Source of the DNA: Candidatus Gastranaerophilales bacterium
GTDB taxonomy: Bacteria; Bacillota; Clostridia; Lachnospirales; Lachnospiraceae
DNA: 33,549 nt
Direction of reading: 5' to 3'
NCBI GenBank assembly: GCA_023663225.1
Contig: JAMPHU010000032.1
Coordinates: 1-33,549 of the forward strand
Shown: positions 1 to 9,222 of the stretch, piece after piece
Position numbering within the stretch: the first letter of the stretch is position 1
Layout: every line of letters begins with the position of its first letter
The notes under the pieces: generated by a model
What the model saw: the letters and a program-made list of their open reading frames with translations, nothing else
Told to the model about the DNA's origin: nothing
The model's database searches: none
Program-made: the position numbers and the translations under genes

Positions 1-74
1 ATGCGGGGAAATGCCCTGTTTTACAAGGATAATTGCCTATTTGCTTGATTTTTATATAAAAAAATCATTTTTAT

Positions 75-1178
75 TTAAAAAGACGATACAATCATGGAGA
101 GGATGTGGTTGGCGTAGGCGGTAAAACCTGCGCGGTTGCGCTTCATCTCGTCCGTGAGCTCAAAGAACAGCTCTCTGCTCTTGTATTCTCTCTTGAAAAA
201 AGGCTCGAAGAGATATTCCCACTGAGGTAGATATTGCGACATCTTTCGGGTGTAGCAGTTGGACGCCAACGCCTGGACTCTGTGCTCCTTGTCTACAAAG
301 GTCGCCACGGACTTGTGCAGGGCGATATCCTCCGCAGGGAGATAGTAGTAGTCCTGATAATTGGCGTAGAAGTATTTCAATTCCTCCTCATAGATCGGGA
401 TCCGCAGCGCTCCCTGGTCGCCGCTGCCGTGGAAGTAACAGTTGTTGGCGGAGGCCGAAGCGGGCTGGGGGAGAGGGGTGGGCAGGGTGAGCGTGATCAG
501 CAGCTCCCTGCGTTTATTGCCGCTGTAATCCTTGTAGGTGTTGGCCTGTACTTTTTTTGCCTTCACATTCTTGTTGAACAGGTCGTAGTAGGCGAGCATG
601 GGCAGCACTTCCAGCATACCCTTCAGATCGTCCGCATTGTGGAGAAACAGGGACTTCTCCGCGAACTCGGACGGGGTCTTCAGATAATCGTTGTAAATGC
701 CGATGAGCTCTCCGCCGGAAAAAACGTCCGTGCGGTTGATCCCCAAAAACTGCTCCAAGGTCTTTTGCTTACAGTTGGGGAGCTTCAGGAAAAACTTGTA
801 GGGAGAAACTCTTTTGTACAGGTCGATGCCCTTAAAGTGGTCAAAGGAGTAGGGCAGATCAAACTGTTTGCACTTTTGTACCAAAAAGGGCAGATCGAAG
901 TTATTGCCGTTAAAGTGGATCAAAAAGCGGTAGGGTGTCGCAAACTTAAAAAAAGCGTTCAATAACGCGGTCTCTTCGTTGTAGTTTTCCGCCATCCACT
1001 GGATCGTGCGCCATCTTCCCATGCGATAATACGCGCAGCCGATCAGGTAGAGATAAGAGGATTTGGCCGTGAAACCGGTGGTTTCTATGTCGAGAAATAA
1101 AATCTGCTCGGGAGGAGCCAGTTTCTCCAGGGGGTAGGATATGGCGAATTGCTCCATCGTTTCTTCTGAAATTCTCAT
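75..1178 (-). CDS. YprB-like ribonuclease H-fold exonuclease
   Basis: 367-residue protein of the DEDD 3'-5' exonuclease superfamily, closest in layout to Bacillus YprB. The Exo I motif DIETTGF is near the N-terminus (D30, E32), HFNGNNFDLPF gives the Exo II region, and HNADDL followed by a tyrosine-rich helix gives the Exo III-like region. The C-terminal third is a less conserved family extension. I start at 1178 (MRISEE) because GAGG lies six bases upstream; the longer reading frame to 1232 has no ribosome binding site. It is transcribed divergently from the rnf operon. Substrate unknown; role in nucleic acid processing is inferred from the fold only. Confidence 0.8.
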   Translation of the reverse strand: MRISEETMEQFAISYPLEKLAPPEQILFLDIETTGFTAKSSYLYLIGCAYYRMGRWRTIQWMAENYNEETALLNAFFKFATPYRFLIHFNGNNFDLPFLVQKCKQFDLPYSFDHFKGIDLYKRVSPYKFFLKLPNCKQKTLEQFLGINRTDVFSGGELIGIYNDYLKTPSEFAEKSLFLHNADDLKGMLEVLPMLAYYDLFNKNVKAKKVQANTYKDYSGNKRRELLITLTLPTPLPQPASASANNCYFHGSGDQGALRIPIYEEELKYFYANYQDYYYLPAEDIALHKSVATFVDKEHRVQALASNCYTRKMSQYLPQWEYLFEPFFKREYKSRELFFELTDEMKRNRAGFTAYANHILSMIVSSF

Positions 1179-1352
1179 AGCATACCTCATTTCCGGGCGT
1201 TCGTGCGCCCACTGTCTGCAATCTGGCGGCATAGACTGATAGCCGTTACCAAATATATCATAGCATAAAATTTGAAAATACAGTAGTATTTTGCAAAAAA
1301 AAATAGTATATTTAAACTATATATTATGATATTCAGAAAGGAATGGAAGTAT
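1179..1352. promoter_or_regulatory. Divergent promoter region between the yprB-like gene and rnfC
   Basis: AT-rich intergenic stretch that must carry promoters for both directions. A TTGCAA box (1291-1296) followed 16 bases later by TAAACT is the best forward candidate but is weak. An imperfect palindrome ATAGT...ACTAT (1303-1320) overlaps it and could be an operator. On the minus strand TATGAT near 1259 could be a -10. No single promoter is convincing. Confidence 0.35.
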
Positions 1353-2672
1353 ATGGCGAAGTTGACGTTTGTGGGCGGCATCCATCCCTATGACGGCAAG
1401 GATCTTACGAAAGACAAGCCGATTCGGGAGCTGTTGCCCCAAGGAGAACTGGTATATCCGCTTTCCCAGCATATCGGCGCGCCTGCCAATGCGATTGTGA
1501 ATAAGGGCGAGCGTGTTCTGATGGGACAGAGAATCGCGGAGAGCGGCGGCTTTGTGTCGGCTCCGATCTATGCTTCCGTGTCCGGCGTGGTGAAGGCTGT
1601 GGAACCCAGAAGAGTAGTGACCGGAGACATGGTCATGAGCATCGTCGTGGAAAATGATGGGCAATATGAGGATGTGGGTTTTGTTCCCTGTGAGGACGGG
1701 GAGGAGCTTTCGCGTGAGGAGATCTTGCAGATCGTCAGAGAGGCAGGGATCGTAGGCATGGGCGGAGCGGGTTTCCCCACCCATGTGAAGCTTTCGCCCA
1801 AGGAGCCGGATAAAATAGAATATGTGATCGCCAACTGCGCGGAGTGTGAACCTTATCTGACTTCCGACTACCGCAGGATGATAGAGGAGCCGGAAAAACT
1901 GGTGGAAGGTCTGAGGATCCTGTTGCGCCTCTTTGACAGGGCGCAGGGGATTTTGGCGGTGGAGGACAACAAGCCGGACTGCATCGCTGTGTTAAAAAAG
2001 CTGACGCAAAACGAGACGCGCATCAGTGTGAAGCCGCTGATGACCAAATATCCTCAGGGGGCGGAGAGACAACTGATCTACGTCGTCACCGGCAGGAAGA
2101 TCAATTCCGCCATGCTGCCTGCGGATGTGGGATGCGTGGTGAACAATGTGGATACGATCGTGTCGGTCTATCGCGCTGTGGCGGAGGGACGGCCTCTGAT
2201 GGAGCGCATTGTCACTGTCACGGGAGATGCCATCAAAGAGCCGCAGAATTTCCGTGTGCGCATTGGCACCAGCTACCAGGAACTGGTGGAAGCGGCGGGC
2301 GGTTTTGTCGCACAGCCGGAGAAGATCGTGTGCGGCGGCCCCATGATGGGATTTGCCATGTTCGGGTTGGACGTGCCCACCACCAAGACATCCACGGCGC
2401 TTTTGGCGTTTTTAAAAGACGAGGTGGCGCAGGCGGAGCCGGGCCCTTGTATCAACTGTGGAAGGTGTGTGGAGGTGTGCCCCGGCAGAGTGATGCCCAG
2501 CAAGCTGGCGGATTATGCGGAGCATTTTGACGAGGAGGCTTTTCTTGCCAACTATGGCATGGAATGTTGCGAGTGCGGCTGCTGTAGTTTTGTCTGTCCG
2601 GCCAAGCGGCCTCTGACACAACAGATCAAGTCCATGCGCAAGATTCAACTGGCGAAAAAGAAGAAAAAATAG
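1353..2672 (+). CDS. rnfC: Rnf complex subunit C (NADH/FMN and 4Fe-4S subunit)
   Basis: 439 residues. RnfC is the peripheral subunit that binds NADH and FMN and carries two 4Fe-4S clusters in the membrane ferredoxin:NAD+ oxidoreductase. The GGAGFPTHVK glycine-rich motif marks the FMN/NADH Rossmann-like region shared with NuoF, an SLBB-like region follows, and two cysteine clusters (CINCGRCVEVCP and CCECGCCSFVCP) lie near the C-terminus. Start at 1353 (MAKLTF) is chosen over the upstream ATG at 1326 because AAAGGA lies ten bases before it and family members begin here. First gene of rnfCDGEAB. The lysine-rich tail is normal for Firmicutes RnfC. Confidence 0.97.
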   Translation: MAKLTFVGGIHPYDGKDLTKDKPIRELLPQGELVYPLSQHIGAPANAIVNKGERVLMGQRIAESGGFVSAPIYASVSGVVKAVEPRRVVTGDMVMSIVVENDGQYEDVGFVPCEDGEELSREEILQIVREAGIVGMGGAGFPTHVKLSPKEPDKIEYVIANCAECEPYLTSDYRRMIEEPEKLVEGLRILLRLFDRAQGILAVEDNKPDCIAVLKKLTQNETRISVKPLMTKYPQGAERQLIYVVTGRKINSAMLPADVGCVVNNVDTIVSVYRAVAEGRPLMERIVTVTGDAIKEPQNFRVRIGTSYQELVEAAGGFVAQPEKIVCGGPMMGFAMFGLDVPTTKTSTALLAFLKDEVAQAEPGPCINCGRCVEVCPGRVMPSKLADYAEHFDEEAFLANYGMECCECGCCSFVCPAKRPLTQQIKSMRKIQLAKKKKK

Positions 2673-2713
2673 TGAAAAAGAAATAGAGAAAAAGAAGCAG
2701 GGGGACGAGAAGA

Positions 2714-3646
2714 ATGAGTCAACGATTCAAGGTATCTTCCAATCCGCATATTCGTTCAAAAATATCCACAAGCGGGATCATGTTGGCGGTCATCATAGCG
2801 CTGATGCCCGCGGCGGGATATGGTATTTTTCATTTCGGGCCGAGAGCCATTGCCGTGATTCTGGTGACGGTCGTCAGCACGGTTCTCACGGAGGCTCTGT
2901 TTGGACTGTACAAAAAGAAACAGACCATCTCGGATCTGTCGGCGGTAGTGACGGGACTTTTGCTGGCCCTCAACCTGCCGGTGGGGATTCCCTTATGGAT
3001 GGCGGCGCTCGGCGGCGTGTTTGCCATATTGGTGGTCAAAATGCTCTTTGGCGGGTTGGGACAGAATTTTATGAACCCTGCCCTGGCGGCGAGATGTTTT
3101 CTGCTTCTTTCCTTTCCGATGGAAATGACGGACTTTACATATGACGCGTACACAGGCGCCACCCCTTTGGCGGCTTTGAAGGCAGGGGAGAGCGTGAATG
3201 TGCTGGATATGGTGATCGGGCGCACGGGCGGCACCATTGGGGAGACCTCCATGATCGCCATTGCGGCGGGCGCATGCTTTCTTCTCCTGCTGGGCGTGAT
3301 CGATCTGAGAGTGCCGGGGAGTTATCTTGTGAGTTTTCTCTTGTTTACAGGCCTTTTTGGCGGGAGAGGATTTGATCCCGCCTATCTGTCCGCGCAGCTT
3401 GCCGGCGGAGGTTTGATGCTGGGCGCTTTCTTTATGGCAACCGACTATGTGACCAGACCCATCACCGCAAAGGGGCAATATCTGTTCGGCGTTTTCCTGG
3501 GGGTGATGACTGGCATCTTTCGTATTTTTGGGCCGGCAGCCGAGGGCGTATCCTACGCCATCATCCTTGGCAATCTGCTGGTGCCTTTGATAGAGCGCGT
3601 GACAAAGCCTACGCCCTTTGGATACAAAAACGGAGGTAAGCCATGA
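2714..3646 (+). CDS. rnfD: Rnf complex subunit D (covalent-FMN membrane subunit)
   Basis: 310-residue polytopic membrane protein with about nine hydrophobic segments. The motif TGATPL contains T150, the expected phosphoester-linked FMN site of the RnfD/NqrB family. RnfD is thought to take part in coupling electron flow to Na+ or H+ pumping. The stop overlaps the start of rnfG (ATGA at 3643-3646), implying translational coupling. The start at 2714 follows a G-rich stretch rather than a textbook Shine-Dalgarno. Confidence 0.97.
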   Translation: MSQRFKVSSNPHIRSKISTSGIMLAVIIALMPAAGYGIFHFGPRAIAVILVTVVSTVLTEALFGLYKKKQTISDLSAVVTGLLLALNLPVGIPLWMAALGGVFAILVVKMLFGGLGQNFMNPALAARCFLLLSFPMEMTDFTYDAYTGATPLAALKAGESVNVLDMVIGRTGGTIGETSMIAIAAGACFLLLLGVIDLRVPGSYLVSFLLFTGLFGGRGFDPAYLSAQLAGGGLMLGAFFMATDYVTRPITAKGQYLFGVFLGVMTGIFRIFGPAAEGVSYAIILGNLLVPLIERVTKPTPFGYKNGGKP

Positions 3647-4266
3647 GAAAAAAGGACGATGTGAGCGTAATGTTAAAGGAGGCGGGGATCCTCTTCGCCA
3701 TTACCCTGATAGCGGGTCTGTTGCTGGGATTTGTGTATGAGCTTACCAAGGAACCCATCCGTCTGCAGGAGGAGAAAGCCATACAGGAGGCGTGTCGTGC
3801 GGTATTTGGGGAGGCATCGGCATTTGAGGAGATATCCTATGTGCCGGAAGAGTCCCTGCGCGCGCAGCTTGCGGAGGACGGCGTGCGTATCGGCACGGTG
3901 TATGCGGCCATGGGCGACGGCAAAAATCTGTTGGGATATGTGATCGAGTCCGTGACCTCTGAGGGTTACGGCGGCAATATCGCGCTGTATCTGGGGGTCG
4001 CTCTGGATGGCACCTTAAAAGATATTTCCATTCTGGAGATCTCGGAGACGGCGGGACTGGGCATGAAGGCGGAGGACGTGCTGGCGCCGCAGTTCCACGA
4101 GAGGCAGGTGAACGCCTTTACCTATACCAAGACGGGGAGCCAATCGGAGAGCGAGATCGATGCGATCAGCGGGGCGACCATCACGACGCGGGCGGTCACG
4201 GAAGCTGTGAACGGCGGTCTGCGAGTGGCCGAGGCATTGATACAGGGAGGTGCGGGCAATGAATAA
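3643..4266 (+). CDS. rnfG: Rnf complex subunit G (covalent-FMN subunit)
   Basis: 207 residues: one N-terminal transmembrane helix (about residues 11-32) and an extracytoplasmic FMN-binding domain. SGATITT contains T179, the predicted covalent FMN attachment site; the preceding glycine-rich run fits the RnfG/NqrC family. Ribosome binding site GGAGG six bases before the ATG. It overlaps rnfD by four bases and rnfE by eight, so the operon is tightly packed. Confidence 0.97.
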   Translation: MRKKDDVSVMLKEAGILFAITLIAGLLLGFVYELTKEPIRLQEEKAIQEACRAVFGEASAFEEISYVPEESLRAQLAEDGVRIGTVYAAMGDGKNLLGYVIESVTSEGYGGNIALYLGVALDGTLKDISILEISETAGLGMKAEDVLAPQFHERQVNAFTYTKTGSQSESEIDAISGATITTRAVTEAVNGGLRVAEALIQGGAGNE

Positions 4267-5035
4267 AGCGGGAGAGAGACTGTATAATGGAATCGTCAAG
4301 GAAAATCCTACTTTTGTGTTGATGCTGGGGATGTGCCCGACACTGGCTGTCACCACCTACGCGGTGAATGGCCTGGGGATGGGACTCGCCACCACTGCGG
4401 TGTTGGTTATGAGCAATCTGATCATATCGCTGTTGCGAAAAGTGATACCCAACCGTATCCGCATACCGGCTTTTATCGTGATCATAGCTTCCTTTGTGAC
4501 GGTGATACAGTTGCTTTTGGAGGCGTATCTGCCCACGTTAAATAAGGCGTTGGGAGTCTATATCCCGCTGATTGTGGTGAATTGCATTATTCTCGGCAGA
4601 GCGGAGAGCTATGCTTACGATAATCCGCCGATCCCCTCCCTGTTTGACGGTCTGGGCATGGGACTTGGCTTTACGGTGGCATTGACTTGCATTGGCGCGG
4701 TCAGAGAGATTCTGGCGCAGGGAAGCCTTTTTGGACGGGACATCATGCCGCAGTCCTTTACCACCATCAATATATTCGGCGTGGCGCCGGGCGCGTTTTT
4801 TGTGTTGGCGGCGCTGACCGCCCTGCAGAATATTGTCAGGATCAGGGGAAAGCGCAAAGGGAAAACGGTTGACAAGATACAGTCGGGGTGCAGCGAGGAT
4901 TGTTTCAACTGTGCCGACACCGGCTGCGCCAGACGCTTCTATGACACGCGTAAGGAAGAGGACGCTGAAACTGCGGATGGCATGAACCATGCGGACGTTG
5001 TGGAAATTGTGGATCTGGATAAGGAGGAGCGGTGA
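4259..5035 (+). CDS. rnfE: Rnf complex subunit E with cysteine-rich C-terminal tail
   Basis: 258 residues. RnfE is a six-helix membrane subunit paired with RnfA; the RnfA/RnfE interface holds a 2Fe-2S site in solved complexes. Start at 4259 (MNKAGE) is set by GGGAGG eight bases upstream; the track-like alternative three codons earlier has no better site. The first ~200 residues match the family. The remaining ~50 are a hydrophilic tail with C211-x3-C215-x2-C218-x4-C223 and many acidic residues, beyond the usual ~195-210 residue family length. The tail could bind a metal or be a lineage marker; its function is unknown. Confidence 0.96.
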   Translation: MNKAGERLYNGIVKENPTFVLMLGMCPTLAVTTYAVNGLGMGLATTAVLVMSNLIISLLRKVIPNRIRIPAFIVIIASFVTVIQLLLEAYLPTLNKALGVYIPLIVVNCIILGRAESYAYDNPPIPSLFDGLGMGLGFTVALTCIGAVREILAQGSLFGRDIMPQSFTTINIFGVAPGAFFVLAALTALQNIVRIRGKRKGKTVDKIQSGCSEDCFNCADTGCARRFYDTRKEEDAETADGMNHADVVEIVDLDKEER

Positions 5036-5619
5036 TGGATAGCGTGAAAGAATTGTTACTCTTGCTTGTGGGATCTTCTCTGGTCAGCAACGTGGTGTTA
5101 AGTCAATTTTTGGGCCTGTGTCCTTTTCTGGGCGTCTCCAGAAAAGTAAAAACTGCAGCAGGCATGGGCACGGCGGTGATCTTTGTGATCACCTTGGCCA
5201 GCGCGGTGGCGGGTGTGATCCATCAATTTATCTTGGTGAGGCTGGGGTTGGAATTTTTGGACACCATTGTATTTATCCTGGTGATCGCGGCGCTGGTGCA
5301 GTTTGTGGAGATGTTCTTAAAAAAGGGGATGCCTTCCCTCTACGAGGCGCTGGGCGTATATCTGCCGCTGATCACGACCAACTGTGCGGTGTTGGGCGTG
5401 GCGCTCACCAATGTGCAGAAGGAGTACGGGATCCTGACAGGGATCGTGAACGGCTTTGCCACAGCGCTTGGTTTTACGATTGCCATTGTGATATTGGCGG
5501 GACTGCGGGAAAAAATGGAGTACAACGATATCCCGGAGTCCTTTCAGGGGATGCCCACCGTGCTGTTGACGGCGGGATTGATGGCGATCGCTTTTTGTGG
5601 GTTCTCAGGACTATTATAG
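5035..5619 (+). CDS. rnfA: Rnf complex subunit A
   Basis: 194-residue six-helix membrane protein, partner of RnfE. Conserved segments such as NVVLSQFLGLCPFLG and PLITTNCAVLG contain the cysteines expected for the intramembrane 2Fe-2S cluster. The ATG at 5035 overlaps the rnfE stop by one base (TGATG) with AAGGAGGA six bases upstream, so it is preferred to the GTG one codon earlier. Confidence 0.97.
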   Translation: MDSVKELLLLLVGSSLVSNVVLSQFLGLCPFLGVSRKVKTAAGMGTAVIFVITLASAVAGVIHQFILVRLGLEFLDTIVFILVIAALVQFVEMFLKKGMPSLYEALGVYLPLITTNCAVLGVALTNVQKEYGILTGIVNGFATALGFTIAIVILAGLREKMEYNDIPESFQGMPTVLLTAGLMAIAFCGFSGLL

Positions 5620-5634
5620 AAGGGAGAGCGGCGT

Positions 5635-6432
5635 ATGAGTGTGATGGGTATCCTGGCGGCAGCGGCCGTGGTAGGCGTGGTCGGTATTTTCGTGGGCATC
5701 TTTCTCGGTGTAGCCGGTATCAAGTTTAAAGTGGAAGTGGACGAGAAGGAAGAGGCCGTGCTGGCTGCTCTGCCGGGGAATAATTGCGGAGGCTGCGGCT
5801 ATGCGGGGTGTTCCGGTCTGGCGGCGGCGATCGCGAAGGGCGAGGCGCCTGTGAACGCCTGTCCCGTGGGCGGAGAGCCTGTGGGGAACAAGATCGCGCA
5901 GATTATGGGGGTCAGCGCGGCAGCCTCCAAACGAATGGTGGCGTTTGTGCACTGTCAGGGAGATTGTGAAAAAGCGGGCGCGGATTATGATTACAATGGG
6001 GCGGAGGATTGCCGGATCATGGCATTTGTGCCCGGGGGCGGCCCCAAAAGCTGTAACAGCGGATGTATGGGGTATGGATCCTGTGTGAAGGTATGCCCCT
6101 TTGACGCGATCAAAGTGGAGAAAGGTGTGGCGAAGGTTGACAAGGAAAAGTGCAAGGCGTGCGGAAAATGCGTGGAGGTCTGTCCGAAGCATCTGATCTC
6201 CCTGATCCCATATCAGGCAAGTCATGTGGTGGCGTGCAGTTCCACGGACAAGGGGCCTGTGACGATGAAAGCCTGTCAGACGGGCTGCATTGGCTGCGGC
6301 ATCTGTGTGCGTAATTGTCCGCAGAAGGCTGTGAATGTCGCCGATTTTCACGCAGTCATCGATCAGGAGAAATGTGTGGGTTGTGGAGTGTGCGTCGAGA
6401 AGTGCCCCAAGAAAGCGATCGTCAAAGCATAA
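5635..6432 (+). CDS. rnfB: Rnf complex subunit B (multi-cluster ferredoxin subunit)
   Basis: 265 residues: an N-terminal membrane anchor, then a 4Fe-4S domain (CGGCGYAGCSG...C) and several ferredoxin-type cysteine sets, including CKACGKCVEVCP, CIGCGICVRNCP and CVGCGVCVEKCP. RnfB accepts electrons from reduced ferredoxin and passes them into the membrane subunits. Last rnf gene; its stop sits beside the ribosome binding site of the lysozyme gene that follows, so read-through transcription is likely. Confidence 0.97.
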   Translation: MSVMGILAAAAVVGVVGIFVGIFLGVAGIKFKVEVDEKEEAVLAALPGNNCGGCGYAGCSGLAAAIAKGEAPVNACPVGGEPVGNKIAQIMGVSAAASKRMVAFVHCQGDCEKAGADYDYNGAEDCRIMAFVPGGGPKSCNSGCMGYGSCVKVCPFDAIKVEKGVAKVDKEKCKACGKCVEVCPKHLISLIPYQASHVVACSSTDKGPVTMKACQTGCIGCGICVRNCPQKAVNVADFHAVIDQEKCVGCGVCVEKCPKKAIVKA

Positions 6433-6444
6433 GGAGGAATGAGA

Positions 6445-7581
6445 GTGCGTTTGCCAAGCGATTATGAGGAACGAACAGGAATCACCCCTGTCTTGGTCTC
6501 CGCCATGGTGGCGGTGACACTGTTTGTGGGAGCGATTCTGGTACTGGTTCTGATGATAAACCGTAAGGATGAAAAGGTACCCGTGGAGCCGGACAATTCG
6601 GGAGTGATTTTAACGGAGGAGACGGAAGAGGCGTCTGGCAGCGGATATCCCGACACATGGGATCTTGTGACGGGGAGCACCCTTTCGCCCACGGATCTGG
6701 ACTTTTGGGATAGTTATCCGCCGCAAGTGTCCGCGGAGGCCTCCGTCGAACCGGATGCCGGCACAGAGGCGCAGGCTTCCTCCGCGCTCGGCGTGGCGAA
6801 TGAGGAGGTGGATCCTGCCACGGACGGCAAACATACTTTGGTGCAGTATGCGGACGGCAAGGAGGAGTGGGTTCTGATCAGTCCTTATCTGCCCAAGCAT
6901 GACTATGATTACACGAAGCTGGTGTGCCAATCGGATCTGATGAAGTATTATGAGGACGGCAAGCAGGTGTCTTTCGTGGGGGTGGATATCTCCAAATATC
7001 AGGATTATGTGGACTTTGTGAAACTCAAAAAGGCGGGCGTCGATTTTGTTATGATTCGTGTGGGAGCCAGAGGATACGGCACCGGTCAGCTTGTCATAGA
7101 CGAGTATTTTTATGACAATATCAAACGCGCCAGCGATGCGGGGTTGGAGATCGGTCTCTACTTCTTTTCTCAGGCGGTGTCTGTGGAGGAGGCTGTGGAG
7201 GAAGCCAATCTGGTGCTTGAGAATATCGGAGATTATCAGGTGGATTATCCCATTGCCTTCGATATGGAATATATTCCCAACGACAGCGCCAGAATCGACT
7301 CTCTGAACAAGACCGACAAGACGACCATCACCAAGGCGTTTTTGGACACGGTGCAGGCGGCCGGTTATGTGGCCATGATCTATGGGAACAAGGAATGGCT
7401 GATCAAGGAGATCGACATGTCGAAGCTCACCGCCTATGACGTGTGGTTGTCTCAGGCTGCGGATATACCGGATTATCCTTACAAATTCGCCATGTGGCAG
7501 TACAAGACCAACGCGCTGATCGACGGGATCTCCGGATATGCCAATTTAAATATCAGTTTTATCGATTATTCGGAAAAATAG
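6445..7581 (+). CDS. Membrane-anchored GH25 lysozyme-like hydrolase
   Basis: 378 residues. A hydrophobic helix near residues 15-40 anchors the protein, an acidic Ser/Thr/Glu-rich linker of ~100 residues follows, and a glycoside hydrolase family 25 domain occupies the C-terminal half. GH25 signs are VDISKYQ (D181), the DMEY catalytic pair (D273, E275), YFFSQAVS and MWQY. Predicted to cut peptidoglycan outside the membrane. I choose GTG at 6445 because AAGGAGG (6431-6437) is seven bases away; the ATG at 6439 is only one base from that site. It lies directly behind rnfB, with no link to Rnf function evident. Confidence 0.9.
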   Translation: MRLPSDYEERTGITPVLVSAMVAVTLFVGAILVLVLMINRKDEKVPVEPDNSGVILTEETEEASGSGYPDTWDLVTGSTLSPTDLDFWDSYPPQVSAEASVEPDAGTEAQASSALGVANEEVDPATDGKHTLVQYADGKEEWVLISPYLPKHDYDYTKLVCQSDLMKYYEDGKQVSFVGVDISKYQDYVDFVKLKKAGVDFVMIRVGARGYGTGQLVIDEYFYDNIKRASDAGLEIGLYFFSQAVSVEEAVEEANLVLENIGDYQVDYPIAFDMEYIPNDSARIDSLNKTDKTTITKAFLDTVQAAGYVAMIYGNKEWLIKEIDMSKLTAYDVWLSQAADIPDYPYKFAMWQYKTNALIDGISGYANLNISFIDYSEK

Positions 7582-7600
7582 AGAGATAAAGCGATCACAC

Positions 7601-8413
7601 TTAAGATGTGCGGAAATTTATGATCTTTGGAGAGATCTCCAGGGAAGTGTAGATTTCCGCATATTGTTTGGGGGAGACGCCGTCCACATAGTTGGGGGAA
7701 TAGCGTTTTTGGACGCCGTTTTTTAGGAGCAGGTCGATCGCTTTGTTGTAAGCGATGGCGGCCTCCGTCTCGGTGGAGTAAGTCCCCACTATATAATTAC
7801 CTTTTACATGGATGCGGACAGTATAGAGCGTTCGGCCGTTTTTTTGGATTCGGCGCACGCCGTGATAGCTGTTTAAGATCTCCAGATTTTCACGGCGAAA
7901 ATCGGTGTTGTCGCCGTTGATAAAGCGGTAATCCACACCGCAGACAGCATAGTTTTTGATGCCGTAGCGTGAGACCACATTGGTCTGCATCCCATAATCT
8001 GCCACAAAATAGTGACCTCCGCGGCACATGATCTTGTGGGAGGAGTAGTAGAACATATCATCCAGATCAAATTTCAAAATGTGGGTGGGGGACAGATAGT
8101 AGTATATCAGCTTTTGGCCCATGTAGATCGGGTTGCCAAAATAGATATCGTTATCGCGGAAGTTGATGAGACATACCCATTTCTCAAAGGAGAGGGCAGA
8201 GGTCTTTTGATAATGCGAAAGCGTGACAGAAGGGTCTGTGACGAGCCTTCGGCCCTCTAAATAGGCCAGATGAGCGCTCTCGGGGGAGGCGAAGCTGCCT
8301 AAACTGATATGCTTTCTGCGGTAGGTCAGGGAGGCGCGGAAATAGCGTTCGCCGCTTTTTTTGACAGCACAAAACACGCCCTCATAATGCTTTTCATGCT
8401 CTGATCCGCCCAT
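7601..8413 (-). CDS. AP2 / HNH-like / AP2 DNA-binding protein
   Basis: 270 residues. Two AP2-like modules frame a central HNH-like part. The N-terminal one (residues ~10-55) has YEGVFCAVKKSG and KHISLGSF; the C-terminal one (~190-235) has YHGVRRIQKNG and YIVGTYSTETEAAIAYNKA. The middle carries INGDNTDFRRENLEIL, the second half of the HNH_3 motif of phage and intron homing endonucleases, but the usual His before Asn is Phe here. This suggests a homing-endonuclease relative that kept DNA binding and may have lost cleavage. Start has GGAGGAGA upstream. Convergent with the lysozyme gene; no terminator is clear in the 19-base gap. Confidence 0.65.
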   Translation of the reverse strand: MGGSEHEKHYEGVFCAVKKSGERYFRASLTYRRKHISLGSFASPESAHLAYLEGRRLVTDPSVTLSHYQKTSALSFEKWVCLINFRDNDIYFGNPIYMGQKLIYYYLSPTHILKFDLDDMFYYSSHKIMCRGGHYFVADYGMQTNVVSRYGIKNYAVCGVDYRFINGDNTDFRRENLEILNSYHGVRRIQKNGRTLYTVRIHVKGNYIVGTYSTETEAAIAYNKAIDLLLKNGVQKRYSPNYVDGVSPKQYAEIYTSLEISPKIINFRTS

Positions 8414-8559
8414 TGTCTCTCCTCCCGACAGCGTCTTTCCCGCTCATAAACTGATGGGAACAGTATAACATTTTTCAGAAATATATGCAATTTATAAATA
8501 TTTTTCTGGACAGCCTCATACATTACTATATCGGGATAATTCCGATGACAGGAGGAAGG

Positions 8560-9222
8560 ATGGTAATGTATAAGAAGGCCGTTACAAGTTTGATGCTTGT
8601 GAATTTATTGTTTTTGTGTGTCTGTGTGTGCGTGAAAGAGTTAAAGGTCAACAGGGTGGCCGCGGCGCTCAAGGTGACGGCGCAGGAGTTAAAGTTGGAC
8701 GAGATGCTTCTTGCGGACAAGGATTACAGTACGCTGGGGATCGCCGCGGTGGCGGCCTCCGGACAGCGGGTGGTGGATTATCAGGTGCTCAATCAGGAAC
8801 TCAACCAGGAGTCGGAAAAATTGTACGAGCTGGAGGAGGCGGACTGGGAGGCGCTGTGCCGTATTGTGGAGGCGGAGGCAGGAAATGAAGATGCGGACGG
8901 GAAACTTTTGGTGGCAAATGTAGTGCTCAATCGTATGGAGGACGAGCATTTTCCGGATACAGTCACAGAAGTCGTGTTTCAGCAGGAGAAGGGGGTATAT
9001 CAGTTTTCTCCCATTGCAAACGGGAGCTATTATCGGGTGAGCGTCAGTGAGGATACTTATGCGGCGGTGGAGCGCGCGCTGGAGGGGGAGGATATCTCTG
9101 AGGGAGCGCTGTTTTTTGCAGCCAGGCAATATGCGTCCGATTCGAGGATGGCCTGGTTTGACAATCATCTGTCTTATCTCTTTCAGCATGGGGGGCATGA
9201 GTTTTATACGTTTTTGAGGTGA
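8560..9222 (+). CDS. SleB-type cell wall hydrolase
   Basis: About 220 residues. An N-terminal hydrophobic segment with CVCVCV is a signal peptide or anchor. The C-terminal ~115 residues match the Hydrolase_2/SleB lytic transglycosylase family: ALCRIVEAEAGNEDADGK supplies the catalytic-type glutamate, then VANVVLNRM, FSPIANGSYY and GALFFA. AGGAGG at 8550-8555 serves either ATG 8560 (four-base gap) or ATG 8566 (ten-base gap). In sporeformers such enzymes cut spore cortex; vegetative wall remodelling is equally possible. Confidence 0.85.
   Translation: MVMYKKAVTSLMLVNLLFLCVCVCVKELKVNRVAAALKVTAQELKLDEMLLADKDYSTLGIAAVAASGQRVVDYQVLNQELNQESEKLYELEEADWEALCRIVEAEAGNEDADGKLLVANVVLNRMEDEHFPDTVTEVVFQQEKGVYQFSPIANGSYYRVSVSEDTYAAVERALEGEDISEGALFFAARQYASDSRMAWFDNHLSYLFQHGGHEFYTFLR

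Noticed and set aside
6439-6444. ATG start for the GH25 gene
   Set aside because: Only one base separates it from AAGGAGG; the GTG two codons later has proper spacing.
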